In this document: positions 7,026 to 8,115 of the stretch, in pieces
Layout of the letters: each line of letters opens with the position of its first letter
How positions within the stretch are numbered: the first letter of the stretch is position 1
Translations under genes and position numbers: made by a program
From: Gemmatimonadota bacterium
GTDB lineage: Bacteria; Gemmatimonadota; Gemmatimonadetes; JACCXV01; JAHWKZ01
NCBI GenBank assembly: GCA_030641505.1
Contig: DAOWHI010000127.1
Location: forward strand, 1-8,115
Direction of reading: 5' to 3'
Length of the DNA stretch: 8,115 nucleotides
Notes under the pieces: generated by a model
Database searches by the model: none
What the model saw: only the letters and a program-made list of their open reading frames with translations
What the model was told of the DNA's origin: nothing

Positions 7026-7062
7026 GCAATGCCCTTGGTCTGGTGGCACCAACTCTGTAGTC

Positions 7063-8115
7063 TCAGATGAAGTCCTGGAGCCACTCTTTCATTCGGTCGA
7101 AAACCCTATCCCATAGCGAATCGTCGTCACCCATCGCGAACTGATGCTCTGCCCGCCCCTTATCGCGGCCGTACAGCACGAGCCCAACACCGGTAGCAAA
7201 ACGCGGATCGTTGACCGAGTCGACGAGGCCTGTGATGTGGATCGGGTAGCCGATGCGAACCGGCACCTCGAGCGCCTCCTCGGCCAACTCGGCGGTGCCT
7301 GGCAACGCTGATGCACCACCTGTTAAAACGATTCCCGAGGGAATCCGCTCGTACCATCGGGTCTTGCCGATGTCGCTTCTGACGAGCGCCAGGATTTCCT
7401 CCATCCGGGGCTGAATGATCGACGCGATGATCCGGCGGCTGACCCGGCGCTCACCTTGTCCCGCAACGCGAGGCACGACGACATCTTCGCCGGCATCGAC
7501 CAGTCGGGTGAGCGCCGCGCCGTAACGTTCCTTGATTCGCTCCGCCTCACGCCCGGGGGTTCGCAACCCGATCGCGATGTCGTTCGTGACGCTGCTGCCA
7601 CCCAGGCCGATCACCGACGTATGACGGATCGACCCCTCATTAAAAACGGCGATGTCGGTTGTCCCGCCGCCGATGTCGACCAACGCAACCCCGAGGTCCT
7701 TCTCGTCTTGCGTCAGCACGCCCTGAGAAGATGCCAGGGGCTCGAGCACCAAGTCGCTGACTTGATAGCCCGCCTTCTGAATCGCCTTCACGAGGTTCTG
7801 GGCCGATGACACCGCCCCGGTGACAATGTGGACATCAACCTCGAGCCTTGTGCCCGCCATCCCAGTGGGGTCCTTAATCCCCTGCTGCTCGTCGACGGTG
7901 AACTCTTGCGGCAAGATGTGAAGGATTTCGCGATCCATCGGGATGGCCACCGCCTTGGCGGCGTCGATGACCCGATTGATGTCGCTTCGCGTGATCTCGA
8001 CCCCACCCCGCGACACTGCGATCACGCCGTGGCTGTTTATCGATCGGATGTGATCGCCGGCGATGCCGGCAAACACGTTGCGGACCTCGACCCCGGCCAT
8101 GAGCTCCGCCTCTTC
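7063..8115 (-). CDS. ftsA: Cell division protein FtsA (5' end cut by the window edge)
   Basis: FtsA is the actin-like ATPase that anchors FtsZ filaments to the inner membrane and recruits later divisome proteins. The visible part is 350 residues. The first ATG in the window (8100) is not the true start: the frame stays open to 8115 and encodes EEAEL directly before MAGVEV, the usual internal FtsA context at the start of the 1C (SHS2) domain. About 60-70 N-terminal residues are therefore missing (family estimate). Seen in visible numbering: the 1C domain at about 6-100, the phosphate-2 motif VDIGGGTTD at 146-154, the adenosine-side motif GIVLTGGASALPG at 261-273, and a C-terminal amphipathic helix, SLWDRVFDRMKEWLQDFI, at 333-350 that matches the FtsA membrane-targeting sequence. 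The stop is TGA at 7065-7063. It lies 117 nt upstream of ftsZ in the usual ftsA-ftsZ order. Identity is very secure. Confidence 0.97.
   Translation of the reverse strand, partial: EEAELMAGVEVRNVFAGIAGDHIRSINSHGVIAVSRGGVEITRSDINRVIDAAKAVAIPMDREILHILPQEFTVDEQQGIKDPTGMAGTRLEVDVHIVTGAVSSAQNLVKAIQKAGYQVSDLVLEPLASSQGVLTQDEKDLGVALVDIGGGTTDIAVFNEGSIRHTSVIGLGGSSVTNDIAIGLRTPGREAERIKERYGAALTRLVDAGEDVVVPRVAGQGERRVSRRIIASIIQPRMEEILALVRSDIGKTRWYERIPSGIVLTGGASALPGTAELAEEALEVPVRIGYPIHITGLVDSVNDPRFATGVGLVLYGRDKGRAEHQFAMGDDDSLWDRVFDRMKEWLQDFI

Noticed and set aside
6946..7029. N-terminal extension of FtsZ from a TTG at 7029
   Set aside because: The ATG at 6945 has a near-perfect Shine-Dalgarno, the extra 28 residues do not resemble FtsZ, and the stretch contains the intergenic hairpin.
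7041..7051. TGGTGGCACCA dyad just after the ftsA stop as a terminator or operator
   Set aside because: Two 5-bp arms around one central base cannot form a useful RNA hairpin and no U-tract follows; chance is likely. Reading through into ftsZ is expected.
8098..8100. ATG at 8100 as the ftsA start
   Set aside because: The frame continues upstream to the window edge with FtsA-like residues, and starting here would remove the first ATPase strands, so it is an internal Met.

Overview
The window is a single co-directional block on the minus strand. Read from right to left it carries the 3' part of ftsA, then ftsZ, a membrane-anchored M23 peptidase, a secreted M30-like metallopeptidase lipoprotein, a periplasmic LolA/RseB-fold (DUF2092-like) protein, and an exported TPR protein with two retropepsin-type aspartic protease domains. 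No tRNA, rRNA, CRISPR array, insertion sequence or phage gene is visible. The + strand open frames are all antisense shadows of these GC-rich genes.

Organism: GC-rich DNA (about 60% by eye), standard signal peptides, a lipobox protein and an OapA/Csd3-type M23 peptidase point to a diderm bacterium. The ftsA-ftsZ-M23 order and the style of the exported proteins (TPR plus aspartyl protease, Gly-rich lipoprotein linker with an Ig-like domain) suggest Gemmatimonadota or a related environmental phylum. This assignment is inference, not proof.

Layout: 8115-7063 is ftsA, cut at its 5' end by the window edge. 7062-6946 is the only real intergenic gap (117 nt); it holds a perfect 7-bp hairpin and a strong Shine-Dalgarno for ftsZ. 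6945-5743 is ftsZ. 5746-4460 is the M23 peptidase, whose TTG start overlaps the ftsZ stop (TTGA). 4470-2596 is the M30-like lipoprotein, overlapping the M23 gene by 11 nt. 2541-1567 (or 2592-1567) is the LolA-fold protein. 1564-41 is the TPR/double aspartic protease, starting 2 nt after the previous stop. Bases 1-40 lie past the last gene and hold a weak terminator-like hairpin.

How the genes may work together: FtsA and FtsZ form the cytoplasmic Z-ring, and the M23 protein is a plausible septal peptidoglycan hydrolase tied to FtsZ by translational coupling. The three distal genes encode envelope proteins, two of them predicted proteases, with overlaps or short gaps that suggest one transcript from ftsA to the end. 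This coupling of the division core to an exported proteolysis cassette is the most interesting feature. It is an inference from gene layout and needs comparative genomics.
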